Shown here piece by piece: positions 26,028 through 35,626 of a stretch of DNA of 64,000 bases. Made by a program: the position numbers and the translations under genes. Every line of letters begins with the position of its first letter. Position 1 is the first letter of the stretch. Below the pieces are notes generated by a model. The model had not been told where the DNA came from and ran no database searches. It saw only the letters and a program-made list of their open reading frames with translations. The DNA is from Methylobacter sp. (GTDB lineage Bacteria; Pseudomonadota; Gammaproteobacteria; Methylococcales; Methylomonadaceae), in assembly GCF_004322395.1 (NCBI RefSeq), contig NZ_SCTW01000015.1, positions 23,000-86,999 of the forward strand, read 5' to 3'.

Positions 26028-27311
26028 CTAGGGTGACCATGCCGGTTCACGAATTTCATTGCTATCAAATACCAGCTTCTGTTGCATTTTACCATCCAAT
26101 GATACAGCCGATAAGTAGCCAGCATTACCTTTTCGGGAAGCGTATAAAATCATACTGCCGTTCGGGGCAAAACTTGGTGATTCATCTGATCGGCCATCAG
26201 TGATTACATTAACTGACTTAGTTGCCATATCCATAACGGCAATACGAAAATCACTGCCATTCCCGTGTACCATGGCTATGTTTCTGCCATCCGGTGAAAA
26301 ACTGGCCCTTGCATTATAAGCACCTGAAAAAGTCAGCCTTTTTTCATCTCCACCTTGGCTTGACATAATATATAACTGTGGTTTCCCGCCCCGGTCCGAG
26401 GTAAAAACAATACTACTGCCATCAGGAGACCAAGTTGGCTCGGTATCAATCGCAAAACTTTTAGTTAATTTAGTTAAAGTACGCGTTACCAGATTTAAGA
26501 CAAAAATATCGGGATTGCCATCTTTAGATAAAGTCAGAGCCAATTTCCCCCCATCGGGCGACCATGAAGGTGCGCCATTGATGCCCGGAAATTCGGCAAC
26601 TCTGACTCTTTCGCCGGTAGCCAAGGTCTGAATATAAATTGCGGCTGATTTTTTCTCAAACGACACGTAGGCTATTTTTCTGCCATCAGGCGACCACGCA
26701 GGAGACATCAACGGTTCCACGGATGAAGCTATAGTTTGCGCGTTAAATCCGTCTGCATCTGAAACTTGAAGCTTATGGGTACTTTGTCTGCCTTGTCTGC
26801 TGCTGGTAATGTACGCAATCCGGCCACTGAAAACACCTTTTTTACCGGTTAATTTCTCAAAGATCAGGTCGCTGATATGATGAGCCGTTCTACGCAAATC
26901 GCCCGCCGATGATGTCATTCGGTAACCCATCAGTTGTTCGCCCTTATAGACATCAAATAACTGAAACTGGACATTGTACTGACCATGGTCTTCTATCACT
27001 TGACCGATAACCAGGTAATTCTGACCTATAGCCTGCCAGTCTTTGAATTGAATAGCTTCCGCAGTGCCGGGTTTAGCCGGCATACTTTGCTTGTCCAGCG
27101 TTTTAAAATAACCACTACGCCCTAAGTCTGCATCAACAACAAAACTAACATCAACCGGAACGCCCGATGCCCCTTGCATGGCAAAAGGAACCACTGAAAT
27201 AGGCAATGCACTCTCAATGCCCTCGGTAATTTCAATCGTCATCTCTGCATAGCTACTTGGCACATAGAAACTAATCAGACCAATCAACAAAACTTTTCTA
27301 AAAAAACTCAC
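26028..27311 (-). CDS. tolB: Tol-Pal periplasmic protein TolB
   Basis: 427 residues. A signal peptide (VLLIGLISFYVPSSYA) is followed by the N-terminal TolB domain, then a six-bladed beta-propeller made of repeats of the form SPxWSPDGxxIAYxS (for example SPAWSPDGRKIAYVS, PTWSPDGSSIVFTS). TolB docks on Pal and relays the TolA force cycle. It starts 82 bp after tolA. Confidence 0.97.
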   Translation of the reverse strand: MSFFRKVLLIGLISFYVPSSYAEMTIEITEGIESALPISVVPFAMQGASGVPVDVSFVVDADLGRSGYFKTLDKQSMPAKPGTAEAIQFKDWQAIGQNYLVIGQVIEDHGQYNVQFQLFDVYKGEQLMGYRMTSSAGDLRRTAHHISDLIFEKLTGKKGVFSGRIAYITSSRQGRQSTHKLQVSDADGFNAQTIASSVEPLMSPAWSPDGRKIAYVSFEKKSAAIYIQTLATGERVRVAEFPGINGAPSWSPDGGKLALTLSKDGNPDIFVLNLVTRTLTKLTKSFAIDTEPTWSPDGSSIVFTSDRGGKPQLYIMSSQGGDEKRLTFSGAYNARASFSPDGRNIAMVHGNGSDFRIAVMDMATKSVNVITDGRSDESPSFAPNGSMILYASRKGNAGYLSAVSLDGKMQQKLVFDSNEIREPAWSP

Positions 27312-27393
27312 TTGTTCACCTCAGTAACTTAACTGAAAAAAGGCCATTAAATGATTGATATCATCTTTATTGATAATCATACCGTGTTTCGGA

Positions 27394-28680
27394 TTATCTG
27401 GAACGGTCCGGATCAAACAAAAACTTAAATGACTTAAATTCTCTAGCAGATAGTTCTTTATCTTTAGGTACCGGAAGTGGCGATGCTTTGTGTACAGCAT
27501 TTTCCGCTGACCGATCAAAAACTTCATCACCGCTAGAAGTAACAACAACGGCATCAATCACTGTACCATCTGACATCAATCTGACCTGAATTGTACACTT
27601 TAAACCTTCTGAAGCGGAAACCGGTCGAATCCAGCTTCGGGCTACTTTTTGTCGAATGGCAGCAGCTGCTGTTTTTATCGCCAACTGATCTTGTTCGGCA
27701 TCCATTCTCGCTTGCTCTGCCTCCATTCTTGCAGCTTCGGCTTGTTCCGCCTCGGCTTTGGCTCTGGCGGCTTCAGCTCGCTCCGCTTCAATTTTGGCTT
27801 GTGCAGCCGCTTCAGCTTTTGCTTTTTCTGCTGCCGCTTTCGCTTTGGCGGCCTCCGCCCGCTCCGCTTCGGCCTTGGCCTGTGCAGCAGCCTCTGCTTT
27901 TGCTTTTTCTGCTGCCGCTTTCGCTTTAGCGGCTTCCGCCCGCTCCGCTTCGGCCTTGGCCTTTGCAGCGGCCTCTGCTTTTGCTTTTTCTGCCGCCACT
28001 TTCGCTTTAGCAGCCTCAGCTTTGGCTTGTTCGGCGGCTTCTGCCTTCGTTTTTGCAACTTCGGCTTGTTTTGCTTCGGCCTTAGCTTGCTCAGCGGCTT
28101 CGGCTTTCGCTTTGGCTATTTCGGCCTGCTTTGCTTCAGACTTGGCTTTCTCGGCGGCCTCTGCCTTCGCTTTTGCGGCCTCGGCTTGCTTTGCTTCTGC
28201 TTTGGCCTGTGCGGCGGCGTCGGCTTTTGCTTTGGCTATTTCGGCCTGCTTTGCTTCAGCCTTGGCTTTCTCGGCGGCCTCTGCCTTCGCTTTTGCAGCC
28301 TCGGCTTGCTTTGCTTCTGCCTTGGCCTGTGCAGCAGCTTCGGCTTTCGCCTTAGCTATTTCGGCTTGTTTTGCTTCGGTTTTGGCTTTTTCTTCTTCAG
28401 CTTGCTGTACTGCCTGTTCGGCTTCCTGATTAGTTTCTGTTTCCGGTTTTAGTTTCTCTTCAACCGGAGTTTCATTCTGCTTTTTTGGTTCTGCTGTGAT
28501 ATCAGCCGGATTCTTAACTTTAGTTTCATCGACAATTTCAGCATGAATAATTTCAGGCGCGGACTCCGATTCCGTTTTATCGGGTTTCAATAGAGCACTT
28601 AAGGCAAACAGGCCTAATATCGTAAGATGCAAAGCCAAAGCCAGAATGATTGGCCAGGAAAATTTCTTTTTACTATCCAT
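27394..28680 (-). CDS. tolA: Tol-Pal inner-membrane protein TolA
   Basis: 428 residues. A single N-terminal helix (IILALALHLTILGLFAL) anchors it to TolQR. Residues about 85-335 form a very long Ala/Lys/Glu-rich helix built of near-identical units such as AKAEAAEKAKAEAKQAE. The C-terminal globular domain III (about 340-428) begins AAAAIRQKVARSW and contains LKCTIQVRLMSDGTV, the TolB/Pal contact region. DNA repeats inside the helical region (27.7-28.4 kb) make it prone to length change. Confidence 0.95.
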   Translation of the reverse strand: MDSKKKFSWPIILALALHLTILGLFALSALLKPDKTESESAPEIIHAEIVDETKVKNPADITAEPKKQNETPVEEKLKPETETNQEAEQAVQQAEEEKAKTEAKQAEIAKAKAEAAAQAKAEAKQAEAAKAKAEAAEKAKAEAKQAEIAKAKADAAAQAKAEAKQAEAAKAKAEAAEKAKSEAKQAEIAKAKAEAAEQAKAEAKQAEVAKTKAEAAEQAKAEAAKAKVAAEKAKAEAAAKAKAEAERAEAAKAKAAAEKAKAEAAAQAKAEAERAEAAKAKAAAEKAKAEAAAQAKIEAERAEAARAKAEAEQAEAARMEAEQARMDAEQDQLAIKTAAAAIRQKVARSWIRPVSASEGLKCTIQVRLMSDGTVIDAVVVTSSGDEVFDRSAENAVHKASPLPVPKDKELSAREFKSFKFLFDPDRSR

Positions 28681-28689
28681 CGAAATTTA

Positions 28690-29130
28690 TTATTCGCTCG
28701 ACTTGGTCATTAAACCCACACTGGACACACCGGCATTTTTTAATCCCGCCATCAACGTAACGACAACACCGTAATCAATACCTTTGTAAGCTCCGATTAG
28801 AACCTGCGTTTTCGGTTTGTTGGCTAATACTGCCATTACCCGGCCTTCTACCTCTTCTGGCTGTACCTGCTCCGGTTCTTTATCATCAATTGTAATAAAA
28901 TATTGACTCTGTTCATTAATCGACACAATAACAGGTAAATTATCGCCTTCCGATTCTACCGTTGCAGATTCAGCTTGAGGAAGCTCGACCTGCACACCTG
29001 TCTGCAACATCGGCGTGGTGATCATGAAAATAATCAGTAACACCAAAGTCACGTCAATGTAAGGAACTACATTGATTTCCGCCATGGGCTTTCTGCGCCC
29101 ATTTTTTCTGCTTATTTCCGGTCCGCTCAT
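28690..29130 (-). CDS. tolR: Tol-Pal inner-membrane protein TolR
   Basis: 146 residues of the ExbD/TolR family. One transmembrane helix with the proton-path Asp is in NVVPYIDVTLVLLIIFMIT (D27 area), followed by a periplasmic domain that contacts peptidoglycan. It is encoded between tolQ (4-bp overlap) and tolA (9-bp gap). Confidence 0.97.
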   Translation of the reverse strand: MSGPEISRKNGRRKPMAEINVVPYIDVTLVLLIIFMITTPMLQTGVQVELPQAESATVESEGDNLPVIVSINEQSQYFITIDDKEPEQVQPEEVEGRVMAVLANKPKTQVLIGAYKGIDYGVVVTLMAGLKNAGVSSVGLMTKSSE

Positions 29131-29804
29131 TTTTGATGCGCCTGCCTTTGTAACAACACGACGAACTCTTCAACAAACAGTTCATAACGGCCGGTCAATC
29201 TGTCCAGTCGAGTGGAAAAGCGGTTATAGGAAATAACCGCGGGGATCGCGGCAAACAGGCCGATAGCTGTTGCAATCAACGCTTCGGCAATCCCCGGTGC
29301 GACTTGCGCCAAAGTTGCCTGCTTGACATTACCTAGCGACATGAATGAATTCATGATGCCCCACACCGTGCCGAACAAACCGATGTAAGGACTGATCGAT
29401 CCGACCGTAGCAAGAAATGCCAAATGCTCATCAAGCCGTTCCAATTCTCTCGACAATTCGATGCGCATGACTCGTTGCGCACTTTCCACCTGTACTCCGG
29501 GCTCTACATTACCGGCTTGCCTCATTCGGGAAAATTCTTTATATCCCGCCAGGAATATTTTCTCTATACCTTCCGGCTCAAAATCCTTGGCTGCCAATTT
29601 TCTATAAAGGTCGGCCAATACCACGCCTGACCAAAACTGCTCTTCAAATTCATCGGTGATTTCAACCGCTCGATTAAGCTCTTTGCGTTTAGTAAAAATG
29701 AATGTCCATGATGACATTGATGCAGTTAGCAATATCAGCATGACGAATTGAACAACAAAACTGGCTTCTTTAACTAAATGGAAAATCGATAAATCAGTAT
29801 TCAT
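29127..29804 (-). CDS. tolQ: Tol-Pal inner-membrane protein TolQ
   Basis: 225 residues of the MotA/TolQ/ExbB family with three membrane helices: one near the N-terminus (FVVQFVMLILLTASMSSW) and two in the conserved TVGSISPYIGLFGTVWGIMNSF ... GIAEALIATAIGLFAAIPAVISYN region. With TolR it forms the proton-driven motor that energises TolA. It overlaps the end of ybgC by 11 bp. Confidence 0.97.
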   Translation of the reverse strand: MNTDLSIFHLVKEASFVVQFVMLILLTASMSSWTFIFTKRKELNRAVEITDEFEEQFWSGVVLADLYRKLAAKDFEPEGIEKIFLAGYKEFSRMRQAGNVEPGVQVESAQRVMRIELSRELERLDEHLAFLATVGSISPYIGLFGTVWGIMNSFMSLGNVKQATLAQVAPGIAEALIATAIGLFAAIPAVISYNRFSTRLDRLTGRYELFVEEFVVLLQRQAHQK

Positions 29805-30210
29805 TTACTATTTGCTCTAAAATTACTATAAATAAGGTTTCAGGAATCGCTTTAGGACGCATGGTTTGTGCATCCAAACAGGCAATTCGAACACTGCCCT
29901 TGCATAAAACATCGTCGTCTCGTGTAATGATTTGCTCGAATGTAAGGCTGGCTTTTTTAGCTAAAATCACCCTCGCGCTAACTTGCAGTTGTTCATTAAA
30001 TCGTGCGGGACTCAAATAATCGACCTGAACCGAACGCACCACAAAAATAATGCCTTCATTAGCGATCAGTTTATCCTGCTCATAACCCATCGCCCTGAGC
30101 ATCTCGGTTCTGGCCCGTTCGAAAAATTTCAGGTAGTTGGCATAAAACACCACTCCTCCTGCATCGGTGTCTTCGTAATAAACCCGTACCGGCCAGAAAA
30201 AATTTTTCAT
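29794..30210 (-). CDS. ybgC: Tol-Pal-associated acyl-CoA thioesterase YbgC
   Basis: 138-residue hot-dog-fold thioesterase of the 4-hydroxybenzoyl-CoA thioesterase type. The active-site signature YYEDTDAGGVVFYANYLKFFERART (split across residues 9-33) carries the catalytic Asp. E. coli YbgC acts on acyl-CoAs and is linked to phospholipid synthesis. It heads the tol cluster and lies 9 bp after ruvB. Confidence 0.95.
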   Translation of the reverse strand: MKNFFWPVRVYYEDTDAGGVVFYANYLKFFERARTEMLRAMGYEQDKLIANEGIIFVVRSVQVDYLSPARFNEQLQVSARVILAKKASLTFEQIITRDDDVLCKGSVRIACLDAQTMRPKAIPETLFIVILEQIVNEY

Positions 30211-30219
30211 ATGGTTTAA

Positions 30220-31254
30220 TTATTCAAACAAATCCTCTGACAGGCCCAAATGCTTTGGAGGCGTCAAGCCAAAGTGCAAATAAGCATTTTGGGTAACCAC
30301 TCGACCTCGAGGCGTACGCATAATAAAACCCTGTTGCAATAAATACGGTTCCACAACATCTTCAATCGTGCCCCGTTCTTCGCTGATCGCGGCGGCCAAC
30401 GTATCCAATCCTACCGGCCCGCCGGCAAAACCCTCAATCATAGCCATAAGCAGCTTGCGATCTAATGAGTCAAATCCGTTACTATCTACTTTCAACATTT
30501 CTAGAGCCTGAAAGGACAGTTCCCCGGTAATCGTGCCATTGCCTTTGACTTCCGCATAGTCGCGTACCCGCCGCAACAATCTATTGGCAATCCGGGGCGT
30601 ACCGCGAGAACGGCGGGCTATTTCGTAAGCGCCTTGCTGTTCCATTGCAATGCCCAGCACATGGGCTGAACGCGTCACAATATTCGCCAGCTCATCAACT
30701 GTGTAGAACTCCAACCGCTGAACAATACCAAACCGATCACGCAACGGGGACGTCAGCAAACCGGCGCGGGTAGTTGCGCCTATTAGGGTAAAGGGCGGCA
30801 AATCCAGCTTGATGGAACGTGCGGCAGGGCCTTCGCCTATCATAAGGTCAAGCTGATAATCTTCCATAGCCGGATATAAGATCTCTTCAACAGCCGGACT
30901 TAAGCGATGTATCTCATCTATAAACAACACATCGTGAGCTTCAAGATTAGTCAGCAACGCCGCAAGGTCGCCTGCTTTATCAAGTACAGGCCCTGATGTT
31001 TGACGAATTTTAACACACATTTCGGCGGCTATGATATTTGCCAATGTGGTTTTACCTAAACCGGGAGGGCCGAAAATTAACACATGATCCAGCGCTTCTT
31101 GCCGCGCCGTGGCCGCTTGGATAAAAATCTCCATTTGCTCGCGCAATTCTTTCTGACCGATATAATCGGCCAGACGCTTGGGCCGAATAGCTCGATCCTG
31201 GCGCTCTTCATCCGAATGACTGTGGGCGGTTACCATTCGATCACTATCAATCAT
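30220..31254 (-). CDS. ruvB: Holliday junction helicase subunit RuvB
   Basis: 344-residue AAA+ motor. Walker [10 protein letters not shown] (about residues 64-72), Walker B LFIDEIHR (about 115-122), sensor ATTRAG and the C-terminal winged helix that binds DNA (RTPRGRVVT) are all present. RuvB hexamers drive branch migration of RuvA-bound four-way junctions. It overlaps ruvA by 4 bp. Length matches the family. Confidence 0.98.
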   Translation of the reverse strand: MIDSDRMVTAHSHSDEERQDRAIRPKRLADYIGQKELREQMEIFIQAATARQEALDHVLIFGPPGLGKTTLANIIAAEMCVKIRQTSGPVLDKAGDLAALLTNLEAHDVLFIDEIHRLSPAVEEILYPAMEDYQLDLMIGEGPAARSIKLDLPPFTLIGATTRAGLLTSPLRDRFGIVQRLEFYTVDELANIVTRSAHVLGIAMEQQGAYEIARRSRGTPRIANRLLRRVRDYAEVKGNGTITGELSFQALEMLKVDSNGFDSLDRKLLMAMIEGFAGGPVGLDTLAAAISEERGTIEDVVEPYLLQQGFIMRTPRGRVVTQNAYLHFGLTPPKHLGLSEDLFE

Positions 31255-31853
31255 CTTACTGTACCTTGAAGCGCCAGCCTGATAATGTCTTCACAACTTT
31301 TATCTTCAACACTGATATTTTGCACCATTTTACTGGCATCCAACGGCTTGTAACCCAGAGAACACAAGGCGCTAATGGCTTCCTGCTTTGGGTTACCGGC
31401 TAGTTGAGCATTACCGACACTCGCCACTGATAAACCGACTGAATCACCCAAGTCGGGCAATCTGTCTCTCATTTCAATAACCAGGCGCTCAGCCGTCTTT
31501 TTGCCAACTCCAGGCAAGCGCACCAATGCCTGAGTGTCATTATTGTAAATACAGCGATGGAATTCTTCGGCGCTTTGTCCTGACAAGATCGTCAAAGCCA
31601 ACTTCGGTCCGACGCCATTGACCTTGATCAAGGTTCTGAACATCGAACGATCCGCTTCGGTTGAAAACCCGAATAGAATATGCGCATCTTCCCGAACGAC
31701 CAGATGGGTATGCAATATTATCTCTGAACCGATGGCAGGCAGATTATAGAAAGTCGTCATCGGCGCTTCGACTTCATAACCTACTCCGCCCACATCCAGC
31801 ATCAACAGAGGCGGCGCCTTAAGCACCAGTTTGCCGCGCAGAAAACCAATCAT
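31251..31853 (-). CDS. ruvA: Holliday junction DNA-binding subunit RuvA
   Basis: 200 residues from the ATG at 31853; the frame extends to 31907, but the extra 18 residues are not part of RuvA (which begins MIGFLRGKL) and overlap ruvC. Visible features are the OB fold, the helix-hairpin-helix motifs [10 protein letters not shown] and [12 protein letters not shown], and the C-terminal UBA-like domain III that contacts RuvB. Its start overlaps the ruvC stop (ATGA). Confidence 0.97.
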   Translation of the reverse strand: MIGFLRGKLVLKAPPLLMLDVGGVGYEVEAPMTTFYNLPAIGSEIILHTHLVVREDAHILFGFSTEADRSMFRTLIKVNGVGPKLALTILSGQSAEEFHRCIYNNDTQALVRLPGVGKKTAERLVIEMRDRLPDLGDSVGLSVASVGNAQLAGNPKQEAISALCSLGYKPLDASKMVQNISVEDKSCEDIIRLALQGTVR

Positions 31854-32347
31854 CGCAACAGCCCCCGCTGCAAACGTTGCGCAGTCTGCTGATAATGGGC
31901 ATGACAAATGCTGATACCCAACGCATCGCCGGCATCGACTTGTAAATCACCTTGAATATTTAACAGAATTTTCACCATGTGCTGAACCTGAGTTTTTTCG
32001 GCACTGCCCTTGCCCACCACAGCTTGTTTGACTTGCCGGGCCGCATATTCAAACACCGGCAAACCGGCGGTTTGAACCGCGCAAATCGCCGCTCCTCTGG
32101 CTTGACCGAGTTTAAGCGCAGAGTCGGCATTTTTATGCATAAAAACCTGCTCTATGGCCATTTGTTCTGGTTGATAGCGCTCGACAACTTCCAGCATACC
32201 ATCAAATATCTGTTTGAGCCGATCGGGAAAGTAATCGGCATTAATCCGAATACTGCCGCTGGCTATGTACTTATAACCGTGCAATGAGCTTTCTATAATT
32301 CCGTAGCCGGTTATTCTTGAGCCGGGATCTATCCCTAAAATTCTCAT
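31850..32347 (-). CDS. ruvC: Holliday junction resolvase RuvC
   Basis: 165 residues. The RNase H-like core starts MRILGIDPGSRITGYG, whose D7 is the first catalytic acid. E68 area (MAIEQVFMHKN) and the C-terminal DAGDALGISICHAHY supply the remaining metal-binding residues. It cuts Holliday junctions symmetrically and is the first gene of the ruvCAB run, 16 bp after yebC. Confidence 0.97.
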   Translation of the reverse strand: MRILGIDPGSRITGYGIIESSLHGYKYIASGSIRINADYFPDRLKQIFDGMLEVVERYQPEQMAIEQVFMHKNADSALKLGQARGAAICAVQTAGLPVFEYAARQVKQAVVGKGSAEKTQVQHMVKILLNIQGDLQVDAGDALGISICHAHYQQTAQRLQRGLLR

Positions 32348-32363
32348 CAGCTACAGTAAACTA

Positions 32364-33110
32364 TCAATCCAACCCTTCCATAATTTCATCGCTAATATCC
32401 GCATTGGAATAAACATTCTGTACGTCGTCCAAATCTTCCAACCTGTCTATCAAACGCATCATTTTTTCCGCGCACTCGGCATCCAGCTCGGCCATTGTTG
32501 CCGCCTGCATCGTGATCTCGGCATTATCCGGTTCAAAACCTGAGGCAACTAAAGCCTCCTTTACTTCCAGATAATTTTCCGGCGTAGTCATCACATCAAC
32601 GGAACCGTCATCATGGGTAATAACATCTTCCACTCCGGCTTCCAGTGCCGCTTCCATCAGAGAATCTTCATCAACAGAAGGCGCATAACTGAGTATTCCT
32701 ACTTTACTGAACATATAGGCCACAGAACCATCTGTACCCAAGTTGCCGCCTGCTTTAGAAAAAGCATGACGGACTTCACCGACAGTACGATTGCGATTGT
32801 CGGTCAGGCAGTCGACCATAACTGCGGTACCGCCGGGTCCGTAGCCTTCATATCGAACAACTTCGTAATTAACGCCTTCTAAGGCGCCGGATGCTTTTTT
32901 AATCGCGGTATCAATAGTATCCCGGCGCATATTCGCACCTAAAGCTTTATCTACCGCAGTGCGCAAGGCAGGATTACTTGCTGCGTCCGGTCCGCTGGTT
33001 TTTACCGCTACCATTATTTCACGCAGTATCTTAGTAAAAATTTTTCCGCGCTTAGCATCCTGTCCCGCCTTACGGTGCTTGATATTAGCCCATTTACTAT
33101 GCCCTGCCAT
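32364..33110 (-). CDS. yebC: YebC/PmpR (TACO1) family protein
   Basis: 248 residues beginning [27 protein letters not shown] (in two parts), the invariant start of YebC. The usual central [19 protein letters not shown] segment is also present. Members have been described as transcription regulators and more recently as translation factors helping at proline-rich stretches. It sits directly upstream of ruvCAB, its standard neighbourhood. Confidence 0.96.
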   Translation of the reverse strand: MAGHSKWANIKHRKAGQDAKRGKIFTKILREIMVAVKTSGPDAASNPALRTAVDKALGANMRRDTIDTAIKKASGALEGVNYEVVRYEGYGPGGTAVMVDCLTDNRNRTVGEVRHAFSKAGGNLGTDGSVAYMFSKVGILSYAPSVDEDSLMEAALEAGVEDVITHDDGSVDVMTTPENYLEVKEALVASGFEPDNAEITMQAATMAELDAECAEKMMRLIDRLEDLDDVQNVYSNADISDEIMEGLD

Positions 33111-33172
33111 TGTCTCTCTCTTAAAGTACAGTTAAATATGTGCTCGTAATTACTCAGCAGTTAGGAAAAATA

Positions 33173-33266
33173 GAACGCTGATGACGCTGATTATTATGAT
33201 CAGATAAGATTTTTCAATATTTGCAACTATCTGTGCATATCATATTTATCTGCGTCATCTGCGTTC
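33173..33266. repeat. Imperfect inverted repeat between serB and yebC
   Basis: The arms 33173-33191 (GAACGCTGATGACGCTGAT) and 33248-33266 pair with two mismatches around a 56-nt AT-rich loop. A half copy, GAACGCGGATAACGCAGAT, lies at 54701-54719 between recO and pdxJ. It looks like a dispersed palindromic intergenic repeat. No gene occupies 33111-33301. Confidence 0.7.
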
Positions 33267-33301
33267 CATTGTATTTTTATGGGACTGAGTAGCTACAAAG
33301 C

Positions 33302-33943
33302 TTATAAAATATGCGCCAATATAGAAACCAAGCTTGATTCAGCGCTGTAAAGATCGGCCTGATCACGAACAATCTGTCTGTCAACCACACCGCCAAAGCC
33401 GATCACAACCGCTCCGGCCTGTTTGGCTTCCATGTCGGTCTTGCCATCACCTATCATGACCAGCGAACCTTGCGTCTTAAGTAGCCGTCTGCAAATCTCG
33501 GCTTTTCCGCCCGATCTGGCCAGTGGCGAATTTTGGTCATAATTAAGATAACTACCGTCTTCATTGAAGTAAATATCGACAGCATGAACCTGAGTTTCAG
33601 ATAGGCCTAAATACCTTGCAAGCGGCAAAATAGCCTGCCGAATTCCGCCACTGATAATATGCAACTCCTTGTCCGGTGAGGTTAAAGCATCAAACACTTC
33701 TTTAACGCCATCGACTATCTGCTCAATATACAAATCCGCAAGCCAGCCGATACTGTCCCGGTCCGGCCTGATCAACGACAAACGCCGCTCATAAACCGCT
33801 TCCAGCGGCACCTCGCCATTCATCGCCGCATCGGTCAATCTGGACATTTCCGCGCCTAGACCGACACGTTCGGCAAGTTCGTCTATACCTTCTATTTTGC
33901 TTAACGTGCTGTCGCAATCGAAACAGATGACATCAAAACTCAT
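33302..33943 (-). CDS. serB: Phosphoserine phosphatase-like HAD hydrolase
   Basis: 213 residues of HAD subfamily IB. The nucleophile motif is FDCDSTLS (D9 nucleophile, D11 acid), motif II lies in IISGGIRQ, and motif IV is MIGDGKTDMEA. The protein is the short form without an ACT domain. It dephosphorylates 3-phosphoserine to serine. Its start overlaps the serA stop, so steps one and three of serine synthesis are co-expressed; serC is not in the window. Confidence 0.9.
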   Translation of the reverse strand: MSFDVICFDCDSTLSKIEGIDELAERVGLGAEMSRLTDAAMNGEVPLEAVYERRLSLIRPDRDSIGWLADLYIEQIVDGVKEVFDALTSPDKELHIISGGIRQAILPLARYLGLSETQVHAVDIYFNEDGSYLNYDQNSPLARSGGKAEICRRLLKTQGSLVMIGDGKTDMEAKQAGAVVIGFGGVVDRQIVRDQADLYSAESSLVSILAHIL

Positions 33944-35523
33944 AGGTTAATCTGGATAGCCTTGTGTACGGCAGGTATATGACATAATTGCTGCAACAAA
34001 TCGCCTGTTAAAGGCTCGGTAACGCTGATAACTGCCATCGCCCGCTGCTGCACATCCGCCGTTCCAACCTGCATTCTGGTGATATTGATATCCGCATTGC
34101 CCAGCACGCTGCTGATTGCCGATATAACGCCCGGTTTGTCATCGTGCTGGGTTACTAATAAAGTTCCTTCGGGCACCACTTCAATGTCAAACTGGTCTAT
34201 ACAAACCAGACGGGGATGACTGCCGCCCAGCAAGGTCCCAGCCAGCGTAATGGCTCGATCTGAACAATGTCCGGTAACCCGGATCAACGACAAATAATCT
34301 TGAGTTTCTTCGGTTTTCGATTCAACCAGAGCAATGCCCTGGCGTTTGGCGATGTTTTCGGCATTAACCCGATTGACCGGTGTAGAAAATTGTCCGCTTA
34401 ACACGCCGATCAATGCAGCAACTGAAACCGGACGCGCCTCGACTTCTGCCGCTCGACCCATCAATGCAACTTCTATCTTTTCTATCGGCTTGGTCGCCAG
34501 ACCAACTAGCACCTTGCCGAGAATATTGGCCAACGTCATAAATTCGTGCGATTTTTTCAACTCTTCCGCAGAAACCCGGGGCAAGTTTAAAGCATTAACC
34601 GCTTCCCCGGTTTTTAAAAACGTGACCGCTTGCCGGGCAATCTCGACGCTCACAGCCACTTGCGCTTCACTGGTCGATGCGCCCAAATGCGGGGTAAAAA
34701 CGATATTATCCAACTCCAACAGCGGCGAATTGGCAGGCGGTTCATTTTCGTATACATCAAGCGCCGCACCGGCTATTCGACCGTTTTTCAACGCGTCATA
34801 CAGTGCAACTTCATCAATCAAGCCACCTCTGGCGCAGTTGATAATCATCGCTTCTTTTTTCATGACCGCCAGTTGAGCACTGCCGATAACGTTGCGGGTT
34901 TTTTCGATCAAAGGGCAGTGTAAAGTTAAATAGTCCGCCCGGGTCACCAATTCATCCAGACCCACCGATTCAACGCCCAGGTCTTCGAATATTTCAGGCG
35001 CAACAAACGGGTCATAAGCAATCACCTGCATTTTCAAGCCCAAACCGCGCTGCGAGACAATCCGCCCGATGGTGCCGAAACCGAGTATTGCCAGCGTTTT
35101 ATGAGCAATCTCCGATCCCATCAATTTAGAGCGCTCCCATTTTCCGGCGCGAACCGAGCGGTCTGCGGTCGGCAAATGCCGGCTCAGCGACATCATGTGT
35201 GCAATCGCCAATTCGGCAGTCGTGGTCGCATTGGCGTCCGGGGTATTCATGACAATAATCCCCAGCTCTGTCGCTACAGGTATATCGACATTATCGACAC
35301 CGATGCCGGCGCGACCTATCAGCTTAAGGTTTTTTGCCACCTGCAACACTTTGTTGGTCACCTGAGTGTCGCTACGAATCAGTAGCGCATCGTAATCCCC
35401 AATGATGTTACAAAGCTGGTCTTCATTAAGCCCGGTCTCAATATGTATTTGTATGCCGGACTGGTCATTTAAATAATTAATGCCAGCTTCTGCTAATTTG
35501 TCGGAAATAAGTATTTTTTTCAA
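33940..35523 (-). CDS. serA: D-3-phosphoglycerate dehydrogenase SerA (long form)
   Basis: 527 residues of the type I long form: catalytic and NAD domains (LAILGFGTIGRIV, then the RGGLIDEVALYDALK and ENEPP segments with the catalytic HLGAST His), an intervening ASB domain (about 320-450) and a C-terminal ACT domain (VTQHDDKPGVISAISSVLG), usually the site of serine feedback control. It commits 3-phosphoglycerate to serine synthesis. Translational overlap with serB follows. Confidence 0.97.
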   Translation of the reverse strand: MKKILISDKLAEAGINYLNDQSGIQIHIETGLNEDQLCNIIGDYDALLIRSDTQVTNKVLQVAKNLKLIGRAGIGVDNVDIPVATELGIIVMNTPDANATTTAELAIAHMMSLSRHLPTADRSVRAGKWERSKLMGSEIAHKTLAILGFGTIGRIVSQRGLGLKMQVIAYDPFVAPEIFEDLGVESVGLDELVTRADYLTLHCPLIEKTRNVIGSAQLAVMKKEAMIINCARGGLIDEVALYDALKNGRIAGAALDVYENEPPANSPLLELDNIVFTPHLGASTSEAQVAVSVEIARQAVTFLKTGEAVNALNLPRVSAEELKKSHEFMTLANILGKVLVGLATKPIEKIEVALMGRAAEVEARPVSVAALIGVLSGQFSTPVNRVNAENIAKRQGIALVESKTEETQDYLSLIRVTGHCSDRAITLAGTLLGGSHPRLVCIDQFDIEVVPEGTLLVTQHDDKPGVISAISSVLGNADINITRMQVGTADVQQRAMAVISVTEPLTGDLLQQLCHIPAVHKAIQINL

Positions 35524-35626
35524 AGGAATACACCGGAAAAGGACTATGCGTCAAAAAATATAGTTTAACAGATTTATTCGCAGGGCTGTTGACCCTGCAT
35601 TTATAAAGGATTTTACAATCTCTGTC

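Noticed and set aside
27700..28420. Possible CRISPR-like direct repeats
   Set aside because: The repeats are in-frame coding repeats of the TolA helix; there are no spacers of constant length and no cas genes. I saw no CRISPR array elsewhere in the window.
27591..28452. Long open frames on the plus strand opposite tolA
   Set aside because: They mirror the repetitive Ala/Lys/Glu codons of tolA and encode low-complexity Phe/Gly/Cys, Leu/Pro or Ala-rich sequence; tolA on the minus strand is the real gene.
31854..31907. 18-residue N-terminal extension of RuvA
   Set aside because: RuvA starts at MIGFLRGKL; the extension lies within ruvC.
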